Source: Campylobacter vicugnae (lineage in GTDB: Bacteria > Campylobacterota > Campylobacteria > Campylobacterales > Campylobacteraceae). From it: 64,000 nucleotides of DNA. Position 1 is the first letter of the stretch; each line of letters opens with the position of its first letter. The notes under the pieces are model-generated. The model did not search any database and was not told the DNA's origin. It saw only the letters and a list, made by a program, of their open reading frames with translations. Both the position numbers and the translations under genes were made by a program. The stretch spans positions 806,001-870,000 of the forward strand of contig NZ_CP018793.1 of NCBI RefSeq assembly GCF_002139875.1, in the 5' to 3' direction. Positions 27,758 through 36,199 of this stretch are shown here, piece after piece.

Positions 27758-29629
27758 TTATTCTACCTCTGCATCGATAACATCATCATCTTTTTTCTTA
27801 TCTTGTGCATTAGTAGCACCAGCTTGATTTTGATACATAGCCTCAGCTAGCTTGTGGCTTGCTTCGCTTAATGCTCTTACTTTTGTATCTATTTGATCTT
27901 TTGTAGCACTCTCATCTTTTAGCGTCTCTCTTAGATCATTTAGCGCTGCTTCTATCTTAGCTCTATCTTCACCAGATATCTTTTCACCAAGCTCATCAAG
28001 AGATTTTTGAGTTTGGTGCGCTAGGCTATCAGCTGCATTTCTAGCTTCTACTGCTTCTTTTCTTTTTCTATCTTCTTCTTTGTGTAGCTCAGCATCATTT
28101 ACCATCTTATTAATCTCTTCTTCGCTTAAGCCGCTTGAACCTGAGATGGTGATATTTTGTGCTTTACCGCTAGCTTTATCCTTAGCAGATACAGTTAAAA
28201 TACCATTTGCATCTATATCAAATGTAACCTCAATTTGTGGTACTCCTCTTGGTGCTGGCATAATACCTTCAAGATTAAAGTTACCAAGACTTTTATTATC
28301 ACGGCTAAATTCACGCTCACCTTGTAAGACATTAATTGTAACTGCACTTTGATTATCTTCTGCAGTAGAGAATGTTTGAGATTTTTTAGTTGGAATTGTT
28401 GTACCTTTTTCAATCAATTTGCTCATAACTCCACCAAGTGTCTCTATACCTAAACTAAGAGGAGTAACATCTAGCAATAATACATCTTTTACATCACCTT
28501 TAATTACAGCACCTTGAATAGCAGCACCAATAGCTACAACTTCATCAGGATTTACTGATTTATTTAGATCTTTGTCAAATGCTTTTTTAACTTCATCTTG
28601 AACTAAAGGAACACGAGTTGAACCACCTACCATTACAATCTCTTTAATATCGCTTTTGCTTACGCCAGCATCTTTTACAACTTCATTAATTTTAGAGATT
28701 GTTTGAGATACTAAATCATCTATCATACTCTCAAATTTAGCTCTACTTATTGTTTTTGTAAGGTGTTTTGGACCTGTAGCATCAGCTGTAATAAATGGTA
28801 AATTTATTGTTGTCTCCATTGCGCTACTTAGCTCTTTTTTGGCATTTTCAGCAGCCTCTTTTAATCTTTGAAGAGCCATTACATCATTTTTAAGATCAAT
28901 TCCACTCTCGCTTTTAAACTCACTTACTAAAAAGTCAATTAATCTATTATCAAAATCATCACCACCTAAAAAAGCATTACCACCAGTAGCTAAAACTTCA
29001 ACAACATTATCTCCAGTCTCAAGAACTGTAACATCAAATGTACCACCACCTAGATCATACACTACAATCTTTTCAGCCTCTTTTTTATCTAAACCATATG
29101 CAAGTGCTGCAGCTGTAGGCTCATTAATAATACGTAAAACATTTAACCCAGCAATTGTACCAGCTTCTTTTGTAGCTTTTCTTTGACTGTCGTTAAAATA
29201 TGCTGGAACAGTAATAACTGCATCAGTTACACTCTCGCCTAAAAATGCTTCAGCATCCTCTTTTAACTTAATTAAAACCTTAGCTGATATCTCTTGTGGA
29301 GTATATGTTTTACCAGCTATTTCAACTGCACACGCACCATTTCTATCTACTATATGGTATGGTAAGCGAGTTTTTGCCTCTTGGGCGTTCTTCTCGTTCA
29401 TCATTAGACCCATAATTCTTTTAATAGAAAATATTGTTTTTTCCGGATTTGTTACTGCTTGACGCTTTGCAGTATCACCAACTAAAATTTCACCCTTGTC
29501 AGTAAAAGCAACAACACTTGGAGTTGTATTTTTACCCTCTTTATTTGGGATAACTTTGCTTTCGCCTCTTTCATATATGCTTACGCATGAATTTGTTGTT
29601 CCTAGGTCGATTCCTATTACTTTACTCAT
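27758..29629 (-). CDS. dnaK: chaperone DnaK (Hsp70)
   Basis: ATP-driven folding chaperone that acts with GrpE, J-domain proteins and ClpB. The 623 residues show the Hsp70 signatures [12 protein letters not shown] (4-15), [12 protein letters not shown] near 195-206 and [11 protein letters not shown] near 335-345. The substrate-binding domain follows, with [17 protein letters not shown], and the acidic C-terminal tail ends [10 protein letters not shown]. It is the third gene of hrcA-grpE-dnaK and is controlled from the hrcA promoter. Confidence 0.98.
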   Translation of the reverse strand: MSKVIGIDLGTTNSCVSIYERGESKVIPNKEGKNTTPSVVAFTDKGEILVGDTAKRQAVTNPEKTIFSIKRIMGLMMNEKNAQEAKTRLPYHIVDRNGACAVEIAGKTYTPQEISAKVLIKLKEDAEAFLGESVTDAVITVPAYFNDSQRKATKEAGTIAGLNVLRIINEPTAAALAYGLDKKEAEKIVVYDLGGGTFDVTVLETGDNVVEVLATGGNAFLGGDDFDNRLIDFLVSEFKSESGIDLKNDVMALQRLKEAAENAKKELSSAMETTINLPFITADATGPKHLTKTISRAKFESMIDDLVSQTISKINEVVKDAGVSKSDIKEIVMVGGSTRVPLVQDEVKKAFDKDLNKSVNPDEVVAIGAAIQGAVIKGDVKDVLLLDVTPLSLGIETLGGVMSKLIEKGTTIPTKKSQTFSTAEDNQSAVTINVLQGEREFSRDNKSLGNFNLEGIMPAPRGVPQIEVTFDIDANGILTVSAKDKASGKAQNITISGSSGLSEEEINKMVNDAELHKEEDRKRKEAVEARNAADSLAHQTQKSLDELGEKISGEDRAKIEAALNDLRETLKDESATKDQIDTKVRALSEASHKLAEAMYQNQAGATNAQDKKKDDDVIDAEVE

Positions 29630-29649
29630 TTTTTATCCTTTTATTAAAT

Positions 29650-30174
29650 TTATTTTGCGATTACTACCATACTTGGTCTTAAAACTCTATCATTATATGT
29701 ATAGCCTTTTTGATATACCTGAGCTATTGAGCCACTTGGTAAATCAGCTGATTCTATATAATTAATAGCATTATGCACTTCTGGATTAAACTCACCATCT
29801 GTGCTAATCTCTTTTATTCCATATTTTTCAAAGCACTTTTTAAACTGCTCTATAGTTAAATTTATTCCATCTTTCATAGCTGCTATCTCATCACCGCCAT
29901 CTATATTTGCTGCGATTTCTAAAGCATCAATAACAGGCAAAAGGTCCCTAGCAAATCCCTCATTTGCAAATTTTAAAGCATCTGCTTTTTCACGCTCTAA
30001 ACGCTTTTTAATATTTTCAAAATCAGCCGTAGCTCTTATTAAATCCTCTTTAACTTTAGCTAATTGACTCTCTAGTTCACTCTCATTATTTTGCTCATTT
30101 TGTTCGCAAACTTGATCATTTTGTTCATTTGCAGCTTGATTTTCATCTAAATTTTCATTTATTTCTTGGCTCAC
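29650..30174 (-). CDS. grpE: nucleotide exchange factor GrpE
   Basis: Releases ADP from DnaK. The 174 residues start with a low-complexity Glu/Asn/Gln-rich region (about 1-35). A long dimerisation helix follows, with RATADFENIKKRLEREK. The C-terminal beta domain has the family signature EVHNAI near 137-142 and ends in VLRPSMVVIAK. Its start overlaps the hrcA stop by four bases, and it lies 20 bases before dnaK. Confidence 0.96.
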   Translation of the reverse strand: MSQEINENLDENQAANEQNDQVCEQNEQNNESELESQLAKVKEDLIRATADFENIKKRLEREKADALKFANEGFARDLLPVIDALEIAANIDGGDEIAAMKDGINLTIEQFKKCFEKYGIKEISTDGEFNPEVHNAINYIESADLPSGSIAQVYQKGYTYNDRVLRPSMVVIAK

Positions 30175-30959
30175 GCCGCCTCCTTTAATATATTTAAAAA
30201 CTTTTCATAATCACTATAAACACTACTAGCACAAAGCATCATAGCTGGTTTTCCTTCGTAGATTACATCAGCTTTTACGCCCATATAACCAGTAGGAAAT
30301 AGCGGACTAAAGGCTAAATTTCCTTTAAAATTTGCTCCAAATGATGGGTCTAAAATCGCCTTTATATTATCATCTTTGCAAATCTCAAAAGCAATCTTTT
30401 CATTCTCTTGAAACAAAATCTCACTTCTTTTTAACGCCTTAATCTTTGCTCTTAGCTCACTTAATCCCACCTGCATAGAGATGTGATCTAACTCATCTAA
30501 ACTAGTTCCTACTAGGTTATTTAAAAATTTTTCAACCTTTGAACTAAATTTAATAGATATACTTTGAATATCAAAATCAAGGATCAAAAAGCGATCTTTA
30601 AGATTTAAAACCTCTTTTAAAAATAGCTTTTGATTTCCAAAAATCATGCAATAAATACCATTTTCATAGACTAAAAAATTTAACAAATCGCTATTATTTA
30701 TAGATATAGCTGAGCTAAATTCAAGCCTATTTTGCCAATAAATCTCCATTGCACTAGCTGTAGGAATTCTACCGCCGCTTATATGTAGCTGTGTGATAGC
30801 TCCTTCATCGCTAAGCTTTTTAAAATAGACTCTAATAGTAGATGCCGGAATAGACACATTCATTCTCATACCAAGTTCGCTTGATCCAATTGGCTCATTG
30901 GCTTCTAGATATGCGTGAATGATAGACTCTAATATTAAATCTCTTTTATCTACTTTCAT
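30171..30959 (-). CDS. hrcA: heat-inducible transcription repressor HrcA
   Basis: Represses heat-shock operons by binding CIRCE and is activated by GroEL in known systems. The N-terminal winged helix includes GSSELGMRMNVSIPASTIR. The C-terminal part is a reduced HrcA dimerisation/GAF-like region, giving 262 residues against about 340 in Bacillus; the short form is normal for Campylobacter and Helicobacter. I chose the ATG ending at 30959, which has AAGAG eight bases upstream. An in-frame GTG three codons earlier lies directly on that site and inside the CIRCE element, so it is less likely. It heads hrcA-grpE-dnaK. Confidence 0.93.
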   Translation of the reverse strand: MKVDKRDLILESIIHAYLEANEPIGSSELGMRMNVSIPASTIRVYFKKLSDEGAITQLHISGGRIPTASAMEIYWQNRLEFSSAISINNSDLLNFLVYENGIYCMIFGNQKLFLKEVLNLKDRFLILDFDIQSISIKFSSKVEKFLNNLVGTSLDELDHISMQVGLSELRAKIKALKRSEILFQENEKIAFEICKDDNIKAILDPSFGANFKGNLAFSPLFPTGYMGVKADVIYEGKPAMMLCASSVYSDYEKFLNILKEAA

Positions 30960-30961
30960 TA

Positions 30962-30988
30962 TTAGCACTCTTTATATTTAATTGCTAA
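30962..30988. promoter_or_regulatory. CIRCE element (HrcA operator)
   Basis: TTAGCACTC (30962-30970, perfect), nine bases, then AATTGCTAA (30980-30988, 7 of 9 against GAGTGCTAA). It lies between the -10 box and the hrcA start codon, at the expected transcription start. HrcA would therefore autoregulate hrcA-grpE-dnaK. Confidence 0.88.
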
Positions 30989-30992
30989 ATGG

Positions 30993-31023
30993 ATTATACA
31001 ACATTGAGCCAACCTTTGTCAAG
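30993..31023 (-). promoter_or_regulatory. hrcA-grpE-dnaK sigma70 promoter with HAIR-like HspR operator
   Basis: On the minus strand, TTGACA (31017-31022), an 18-base spacer and TATAAT (30993-30998). The -35 is embedded in an inverted repeat at 31003-31023 whose halves on the plus strand are ATTGAGC and TGTCAAG separated by seven bases (each 5/7 of the HAIR half-site). With CIRCE just downstream, the operon is likely under dual HspR and HrcA repression, as reported for related bacteria. Confidence 0.72.
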
Positions 31024-31084
31024 TATTTTAAGCAAAAATATTAAAATTATTAAATTTATTTAGCAATTAGTATCTTTAACTGCT

Positions 31085-31130
31085 TATAACTTAGAAATAT
31101 TATTTAAATAAAAGAAAAATATAAGTTATA
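31085..31130. repeat. inverted repeat upstream of the 55-aa gene
   Basis: Arms TATAACTT (31085-31092) and AAGTTATA (31123-31130) are perfectly complementary with a 30-base A+T-rich centre. The repeat lies between the hrcA promoter and the -10 box of the 55-aa gene. It could be an operator, or chance in A+T-rich DNA. Confidence 0.3.
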
Positions 31131-31169
31131 TGTAGAGCAAATTTTATTAATATTTAATATGCTCTAAAG

Positions 31170-31175
31170 TATAAT
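31170..31175 (+). promoter_or_regulatory. probable -10 box of the 55-aa gene
   Basis: TATAAT preceded by GCTCTAAAG, 28 bases before the TTG start and 17 bases before the AAGGGG ribosome-binding site (31193-31198). Spacing is right for a short leader. Confidence 0.5.
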
Positions 31176-31203
31176 TAGAATCTTAAGAATTAAAGGGGAT
31201 AAA

Positions 31204-31371
31204 TTGAGTAATTTAACAGCTAAAGAAAGAGATGATTTAGAACAGATATTTGCTCAGATTCAAATCGCTAAGTTTAGATTTAATATCTGGCACTACTATA
31301 AAATGCTAAATAAAAAAGGTCAATTAGCGATCAGATTACTAAGACATAAGAGCAAAAGGCTACTTAAATAG
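31204..31371 (+). CDS. hypothetical 55-residue basic protein
   Basis: Not recognised. Translation starts at TTG with a strong AAGGGG site five bases upstream and a TATAAT box at 31170-31175, which argues for a real gene despite its size. The protein begins SNLTAKERDDLEQIF, an amphipathic acidic helix. A Trp/Tyr/Phe-rich centre follows (FRFNIWHYYKM), and it ends in a strongly basic stretch (HKSKRLLK). There is no signal peptide or membrane helix. It ends 12 bases inside the convergent 77-residue gene. It could bind nucleic acid or a partner protein, but nothing in the sequence assigns a function. Confidence 0.6.
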   Translation: MSNLTAKERDDLEQIFAQIQIAKFRFNIWHYYKMLNKKGQLAIRLLRHKSKRLLK

Positions 31372-31593
31372 CTCTGGATAGCTCTTTTTCATATGGTCTA
31401 TTACAGCGATAACCTCATCTACGCCACTTGCGTTACTATTTTCTAGCACATCATCTATAACCTCTATATATCTATCAAAAGCTTCATTTAATAGCTCTTT
31501 TTTAACACCAGAATAATACAACATACCTAAAGTTGCCAATTCAAGCTCATAGCTCATCTCTTCTAGAGTAATCTCATTTTCATAATTTTTCAT
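31360..31593 (-). CDS. hypothetical acidic 77-residue protein
   Basis: Not recognised. It is a small, acidic, probably all-helical protein: EITLEEMSYELELATLGML, then KKELLNEAFDRYIEVID and a C-terminal AVIDHMKKSYPELF. It starts with ATG two bases after the DHH phosphoesterase stop, so it is almost certainly cotranslated with that gene. The last codons overlap the convergent 55-residue gene by 12 bases. A role as a partner or regulator of the phosphoesterase, or an unrelated housekeeping role, are both possible. Confidence 0.65.
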   Translation of the reverse strand: MKNYENEITLEEMSYELELATLGMLYYSGVKKELLNEAFDRYIEVIDDVLENSNASGVDEVIAVIDHMKKSYPELFK

Positions 31594-31595
31594 TA

Positions 31596-32606
31596 CTATT
31601 CTCCTGTTTTTTTATTAATTAAATTTACTACTTGTGCTTTTATTTCATCATAATTATAGCTATCACTAAATCCAGCAAAAAAACCTCCACTAGCATTCTT
31701 ATGCCCTCCGCCATCGCAAAGCTCTTTTGCCATTAGGCTTACATCAAATTCGCCATTCGATCTAAAACTCATAGTTTTTTTGCTAGTCATATCTATAAAA
31801 AAATCAAATTCAGGATTAGCTACTAAAAAGTCGTTGCCAATTACACTAGCACTTCCTATATTATAAGTCAAAATCCCCTTACTGCCACGGTAGTTTATGC
31901 TAAATTTATCTTTATTGGCTCCAAGGCGTCTTACTAGATAGTTAGAGTTTAGATTGCTTAAAGTATCATCGTTTTTAAGATAAAAAAACTCTTTTTTAAT
32001 CCCATGAAGTCTATTATCAAGCTCAATATGGGCATTATTAAGACTTAAAAACTCACAAAAGTTTCTCATTAAATAAAAGATATACTCTATATGCTCATCT
32101 TCAAACATTACCTTATTTATCTCTTTTGCTCCAGCAATTGCACCCATACACACTTTGCCAAGTTCAAAATTTGGATCATCTTTAAGCCAGATATCTACTG
32201 CATTTACAACATCACAATATGCACCCAATCTCTCATCAGCTCCAAACATCGCACTAAAAAAATCATAGCAAATCTTAGTAGCGCTTCTAGAGTTATCAAG
32301 ATAGTACCAAGAAAACTCCTGAGCGCACTCAGCACCAGTTTGATGATGATCAAGCAAAATTAATTTAACATCTTTGCCTTTTAATTGCTCTTCATAGCTT
32401 TGGCATTGAGCTTTGGTTAAGTTTAGATCTGTTATTAAAATTACAGCCTTTTCATCTCCAATTTTAGATATTATGTGCGACATCTTTTTATCGATCTCTT
32501 TACCGTAGTTTGAGTTATAAAATTCAACATTTTTTAAATAAAAACTACTAACAAACTGACAAGAGTACCCATCTAAATCAGTATGACTAAGATGATAAAT
32601 TTTCAT
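31596..32606 (-). CDS. DHH family phosphoesterase (nanoRNase-like)
   Basis: A 336-residue manganese-dependent phosphoesterase. HTDLDGYSCQ near residues 8-17 gives the first metal-binding aspartates, LLDHHQTG near 83-90 is the DHH motif, and GGGHKNASGGFF near 303-314 is the DHHA1 substrate-binding motif. Relatives degrade short oligoribonucleotides (nanoRNases), pAp or cyclic dinucleotides; which applies cannot be told here. It lies 12 bases after flhA and two before the 77-residue gene. Confidence 0.85.
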   Translation of the reverse strand: MKIYHLSHTDLDGYSCQFVSSFYLKNVEFYNSNYGKEIDKKMSHIISKIGDEKAVILITDLNLTKAQCQSYEEQLKGKDVKLILLDHHQTGAECAQEFSWYYLDNSRSATKICYDFFSAMFGADERLGAYCDVVNAVDIWLKDDPNFELGKVCMGAIAGAKEINKVMFEDEHIEYIFYLMRNFCEFLSLNNAHIELDNRLHGIKKEFFYLKNDDTLSNLNSNYLVRRLGANKDKFSINYRGSKGILTYNIGSASVIGNDFLVANPEFDFFIDMTSKKTMSFRSNGEFDVSLMAKELCDGGGHKNASGGFFAGFSDSYNYDEIKAQVVNLINKKTGE

Positions 32607-32618
32607 TTTATTCCTTTA

Positions 32619-34790
32619 TTAAAGTTCTGGTATCTCTATGGTACCAAGCGTTTCAAACTGCGTATTTGGCGCAATCTCAGCAAAGCTTAACACTGCTATA
32701 TCAATTGAGAAATTTTGAACTATATTGGCTATAAATTTGCGAATACTTGGTTCAACACAAAGCACCATATCTCCTTGCTCGCTTATAGGTCTATTTTCTC
32801 TTTTTGCCCTTAAAGCACTTACAATAGCTGAAGTTTGAGCGACATTAATCATCATTGTGTATGCCCCATCTTTATAGCTTAAGCTTTCAATTAGCTTTTG
32901 TTGAGCTGGAGCATCTAAGATATAGAAGTTTAACTGACCATTTTCATCAGAATATATAGATGTTATTACCCTAGCTAGAGCTGCACGTACATGTTCGATA
33001 ATCATATCTAAATTCTTACTAACTTCTGCTACATCGCTAATAGCTTCAAGAATACTTAACATATCTTTAATTGGTATATTATCTTTAAGAAGAGCTTTTA
33101 ATACCTTTTGGATAACGCCTACTCCGACTACTTTTAGTGTATCTTCCACTACCACAGAGTATTCAGATTTTACCTTTTCAAGTATATTTTGAACCTCTTG
33201 TTTTGTTAGTAGCTCACTAGCATTTTGCTTAACCAACTCACTCATATGAGTAGAAATAACACTAGCTGCATCAGCAACTGTATAGCCACTTAATATAGCA
33301 TCTTCTTTATAGTTTTGATCGATCCATAAAGCATCAAGCCCAAAGGCTGGATCTTTTACTGCAATTCCATCAATATCAGCACTAACATATCCGCTATCCA
33401 TAGCTAAACATTTATCAGGATAGACTATACCCGAGCCAATTACGACACCTTTTAGCTTAAATTTATACTCATTTGGCCCAAGTAAAATATTATCTCTAAG
33501 CCTGATCTTTGGCATTAAAAATCCTAGCATTGTAGCCATATTTCGCCTCATAGCACGAATTCTCTCAACCAAATCCCCATCAGCAAGCTTTAAAAGTCCA
33601 TAGCCTAAATCAAGCTCTAAAATTTCAATCTTTAATATATCATCAATTTTAGCTTGTTCTTCCATAGCGATCTCTTCTTCGCTTTTTTTAGGTATTTTGT
33701 TTGCAGATGCTGGAGCAGCTTTGCTTCCAGTTGGACTTTGCTGAGATGATTGCTTATCATTTTTAATAGCACTAAAATCTATTTTGCCATCTTCTATCTG
33801 TTTCATCACAAAACCAATTCCAATAAATAATAACCCCATAAATCCAAGCGATAAAGTAGGAAGTCCTGGAACTAAAGCAAATACAAAAAGAATAAAACCA
33901 ACTATTAATAAGGTCTTATACTCACCAAGTAGTTGATTTACCACACCTTCAGCAAAATTATCTTCATCTTTACTAGCTCTTGTGATGATAATAGCTGTTG
34001 CAGTTGAAGTAATAAGTCCTGGAATTTGACTTACTAAGCCATCACCAATTGTAAGGATAGTATATGTAGATGCAGCATCTTTGATCGCCATATCATATTG
34101 AAATGCACCAATTAAAAATCCGCCAATAATATTAATAATAGTAATAATAATACCAGCTACAGCATCACCTTTTATAAATTTACTAGAACCATCCATTGCG
34201 CCATAAAAATTAGCTTCTGATATAATGTCTTGACGCCTTTGTTTGGCTGTTTGTTCATCTATTAATCCAGCATTTAAATCAGCATCAATTGCCATTTGCT
34301 TACCAGGCATTGCATCAAGTGTAAATCTAGCTTGAACCTCACTTACACGAGTTGAACCCTTAGTAACAACCATAAAATTTATAAGTACTAATATACAAAA
34401 TACTATTATACCAATTACATAATTACCGCCGACAACAAACTTACCAAAACTAGCAATAATTTCACTTACCTCTTCAGGCCCATTGTGCCCCTCGCTTAAT
34501 ATCATTCTAGTTGTTGCTATATTAAGCGCTAATCTAAATAGAGTAACAATTAAAACAAGAGTAGGAAATGTACTAAGGTCTGTAGGCTTTGGTATATAAA
34601 TAGATATTAATATTATAAGAACTGATATAGCTATAGATAAAGCCAAGAAAAAATCAAGTACAGCACTAGGTAGCGGTACTATAATAATAGCCAAAATAGC
34701 TACAATAACAAAAACTACAGTTAAACTCTTAGCTTTAATAATTGGCGCTAAAAATGGCGCCACCATGGTTAAAATATTGCGTTTTGCCAA
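32619..34790 (-). CDS. flhA: flagellar type III export protein FlhA
   Basis: Export gate component that uses proton motive force. The 723 residues have eight N-terminal membrane segments (about 25-320) and the FHIPEP-family loop with RVSEVQARFTLDAMPGKQMAIDADL near 145-170. A large cytoplasmic domain (about 360-723) docks export chaperones. In campylobacters FlhA is also needed for the FlgSR-sigma54 flagellar cascade. The start is TTG preceded by AAGAGA; an ATG at codon 9 is a weaker alternative. It follows the Rrf2 gene by one base. A linker rich in Ser/Gln/Lys/Pro (about 335-365) joins the halves. Confidence 0.96.
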   Translation of the reverse strand: MAKRNILTMVAPFLAPIIKAKSLTVVFVIVAILAIIIVPLPSAVLDFFLALSIAISVLIILISIYIPKPTDLSTFPTLVLIVTLFRLALNIATTRMILSEGHNGPEEVSEIIASFGKFVVGGNYVIGIIVFCILVLINFMVVTKGSTRVSEVQARFTLDAMPGKQMAIDADLNAGLIDEQTAKQRRQDIISEANFYGAMDGSSKFIKGDAVAGIIITIINIIGGFLIGAFQYDMAIKDAASTYTILTIGDGLVSQIPGLITSTATAIIITRASKDEDNFAEGVVNQLLGEYKTLLIVGFILFVFALVPGLPTLSLGFMGLLFIGIGFVMKQIEDGKIDFSAIKNDKQSSQQSPTGSKAAPASANKIPKKSEEEIAMEEQAKIDDILKIEILELDLGYGLLKLADGDLVERIRAMRRNMATMLGFLMPKIRLRDNILLGPNEYKFKLKGVVIGSGIVYPDKCLAMDSGYVSADIDGIAVKDPAFGLDALWIDQNYKEDAILSGYTVADAASVISTHMSELVKQNASELLTKQEVQNILEKVKSEYSVVVEDTLKVVGVGVIQKVLKALLKDNIPIKDMLSILEAISDVAEVSKNLDMIIEHVRAALARVITSIYSDENGQLNFYILDAPAQQKLIESLSYKDGAYTMMINVAQTSAIVSALRAKRENRPISEQGDMVLCVEPSIRKFIANIVQNFSIDIAVLSFAEIAPNTQFETLGTIEIPEL

Positions 34791-34791
34791 A

Positions 34792-35196
34792 TTATCTCTT
34801 CATAATATCAGCTAATGTTATCTGATCTAAAAACTCATCAATTCGCCCTTGCAAGTCATTAAACATAGGCCAAATTTTGCACCCATCTCCCTTGCTACTT
34901 GGACAATCGCACCTAGAACTTGCGCACTCAAACACATTAACTTTACGCTTTTCAGCACTCTCTAAAATATATTTGATACTCAAATTTGATGGCTTATCAG
35001 CTAAGACAAACCCACCATTTGCACCTTTAAAAGAGTTAAGTATCCCCTCTTTTGCTAAATTTTGCAAAATTTTTGCTAAAAAACTTTTTGAAATTCCAAG
35101 CTCTGATGATATAGTATCTACATCCTTTGGATGTTTTGCTTGTGATAATAAGATTAATGACAGCATAGCATATTCACTAGCTTTGGTAAATAACAC
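34792..35196 (-). CDS. Rrf2 family transcriptional regulator with probable Fe-S cluster
   Basis: A 134-residue winged-helix regulator. The N-terminal SEYAMLSLILL and the recognition region ISKSFLAKILQNLAKEG are typical of Rrf2. Four cysteines (Cys91, 96, 98, 106) in ECASSRCDCPSSKGDGC could hold a [2Fe-2S] or [4Fe-4S] cluster, as in IscR, NsrR or RirA, so it may sense iron, redox or nitric oxide. The start is GTG with a perfect AAGGAG five bases upstream. It is cotranscribed with flhA and is divergent from the EamA gene. Confidence 0.88.
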   Translation of the reverse strand: MLFTKASEYAMLSLILLSQAKHPKDVDTISSELGISKSFLAKILQNLAKEGILNSFKGANGGFVLADKPSNLSIKYILESAEKRKVNVFECASSRCDCPSSKGDGCKIWPMFNDLQGRIDEFLDQITLADIMKR

Positions 35197-35225
35197 CTCT
35201 ACTCCTTAGAATTTTAAATTCGGAT

Positions 35226-35231
35226 ATTCTA
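35226..35231 (-). promoter_or_regulatory. probable -10 box of rrf2-flhA
   Basis: TAGAAT on the minus strand preceded by TTTTTGAG, 29 bases before the GTG start of the Rrf2 gene. It is very similar to the sequence upstream of rpe (6759-6764). Confidence 0.45.
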
Positions 35232-35265
35232 CTCAAAAATAGATTAATATTAACTTTTTTTGAAG

Positions 35266-35271
35266 TATACT
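35266..35271 (+). promoter_or_regulatory. probable -10 box of the EamA transporter gene
   Basis: TATACT preceded by a run of seven T and GAAG, 31 bases before the ATG. It fits the Campylobacter sigma70 pattern and is divergent from the rrf2 promoter. Confidence 0.5.
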
Positions 35272-35302
35272 ACTGCCTAAATTTTAATATTTAGGATAAA
35301 AA

Positions 35303-36151
35303 ATGGCTAATTTATGGATAGCGACTTTTATATGGGCGTTTTCTTTTCCGCTTATTGGTCACTATATTGCCGGAGTTGTAGATAGCTATTTTGCTGTGCT
35401 TTTTCGCTCTAGTGTGGCATTTTTAATCTTTTTACCATTTTTAAATTTGAGTTTAAATTTGAGTTTAAAACTTAAATTACTTGCCATTGGTGGCTTGCAA
35501 ATTGGACTTATGAGTATATTTTATTATCACTCTTTTTTATATCTTAACGTTAGCGAGGTAGCACTTTTTACTATTTTTACACCATTTTATCTTAGCTTAA
35601 TTTATGATTTAATATCTAAAAAATTTAAAAAACTATATCTAATTAGCATTGCTTTATGCATATTTGGTGCCTTTGTGATTAAATTTGAGAGCTGGAATTT
35701 TAACTCATTATATGGTTTTGTATTGGTACAAATGGCAAATATCTGCTTTGGTGCAGCACAAGCTCTTTATAAGATTACTTGCGAAAATATAGGTAGCTAT
35801 AAAGGCTATTTTGGATATTTTTATTTAGGGGCAGTTTTAGTTTCTAGTTGTAGTTTTATTATTTTTGGAGATACTCAATTACTTCCAAAAGAGCCAAAAA
35901 GCTGGATAATTTTACTATATCTCGGAGCTATCTCTTCTGGACTTGGATATTATCTATGGAATAGCGGTGCAATTAGAGTTGATAGTGGCGTTTTGGCTAT
36001 TATGAATAATGCTATAATCCCAATAGCAATTTTGGTAAATGCAATTTTTTGGGGTATAGATTTTGAGCCTATTAAAATGATAATTGGCGGATTTTTAATC
36101 ATTTTAGCACTTTTATTACAGAATAAATTTAAGACAATGTATAATATTTAA
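35303..36151 (+). CDS. EamA/DMT superfamily transporter
   Basis: A 282-residue inner-membrane protein with about ten hydrophobic helices in two EamA repeats (about 5-125 and 135-275). The repeats are marked by ATFIWAFSFPLIG at the start and by SSGLGYYLWNSGAIRVDSG and MNNAIIPIAILVNAIFWGI in the second half. Relatives export amino acids or other metabolites; the substrate is unknown. AGGA lies eight bases before the ATG. It appears to be a single-gene unit, followed by the murJ promoter. Confidence 0.88.
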   Translation: MANLWIATFIWAFSFPLIGHYIAGVVDSYFAVLFRSSVAFLIFLPFLNLSLNLSLKLKLLAIGGLQIGLMSIFYYHSFLYLNVSEVALFTIFTPFYLSLIYDLISKKFKKLYLISIALCIFGAFVIKFESWNFNSLYGFVLVQMANICFGAAQALYKITCENIGSYKGYFGYFYLGAVLVSSCSFIIFGDTQLLPKEPKSWIILLYLGAISSGLGYYLWNSGAIRVDSGVLAIMNNAIIPIAILVNAIFWGIDFEPIKMIIGGFLIILALLLQNKFKTMYNI

Positions 36152-36163
36152 ACTGATTTTTAG

Positions 36164-36169
36164 TATAAT
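36164..36169 (+). promoter_or_regulatory. probable -10 box of murJ-cysS-msbA
   Basis: TATAAT preceded by ATTTTTAG, 30 bases before the TTG start of murJ. It has the typical T-rich Campylobacter context. Confidence 0.55.
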
Positions 36170-36199
36170 ACAAGATTTTTAAATTTAGGAATTTGATAG

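Noticed and set aside
31085-31130. Fur or other named operator at the inverted repeat
   Set aside because: The arms TATAACTT/AAGTTATA do not match the Fur box well and the centre is 30 bases long. It is kept only as an unnamed low-confidence repeat.
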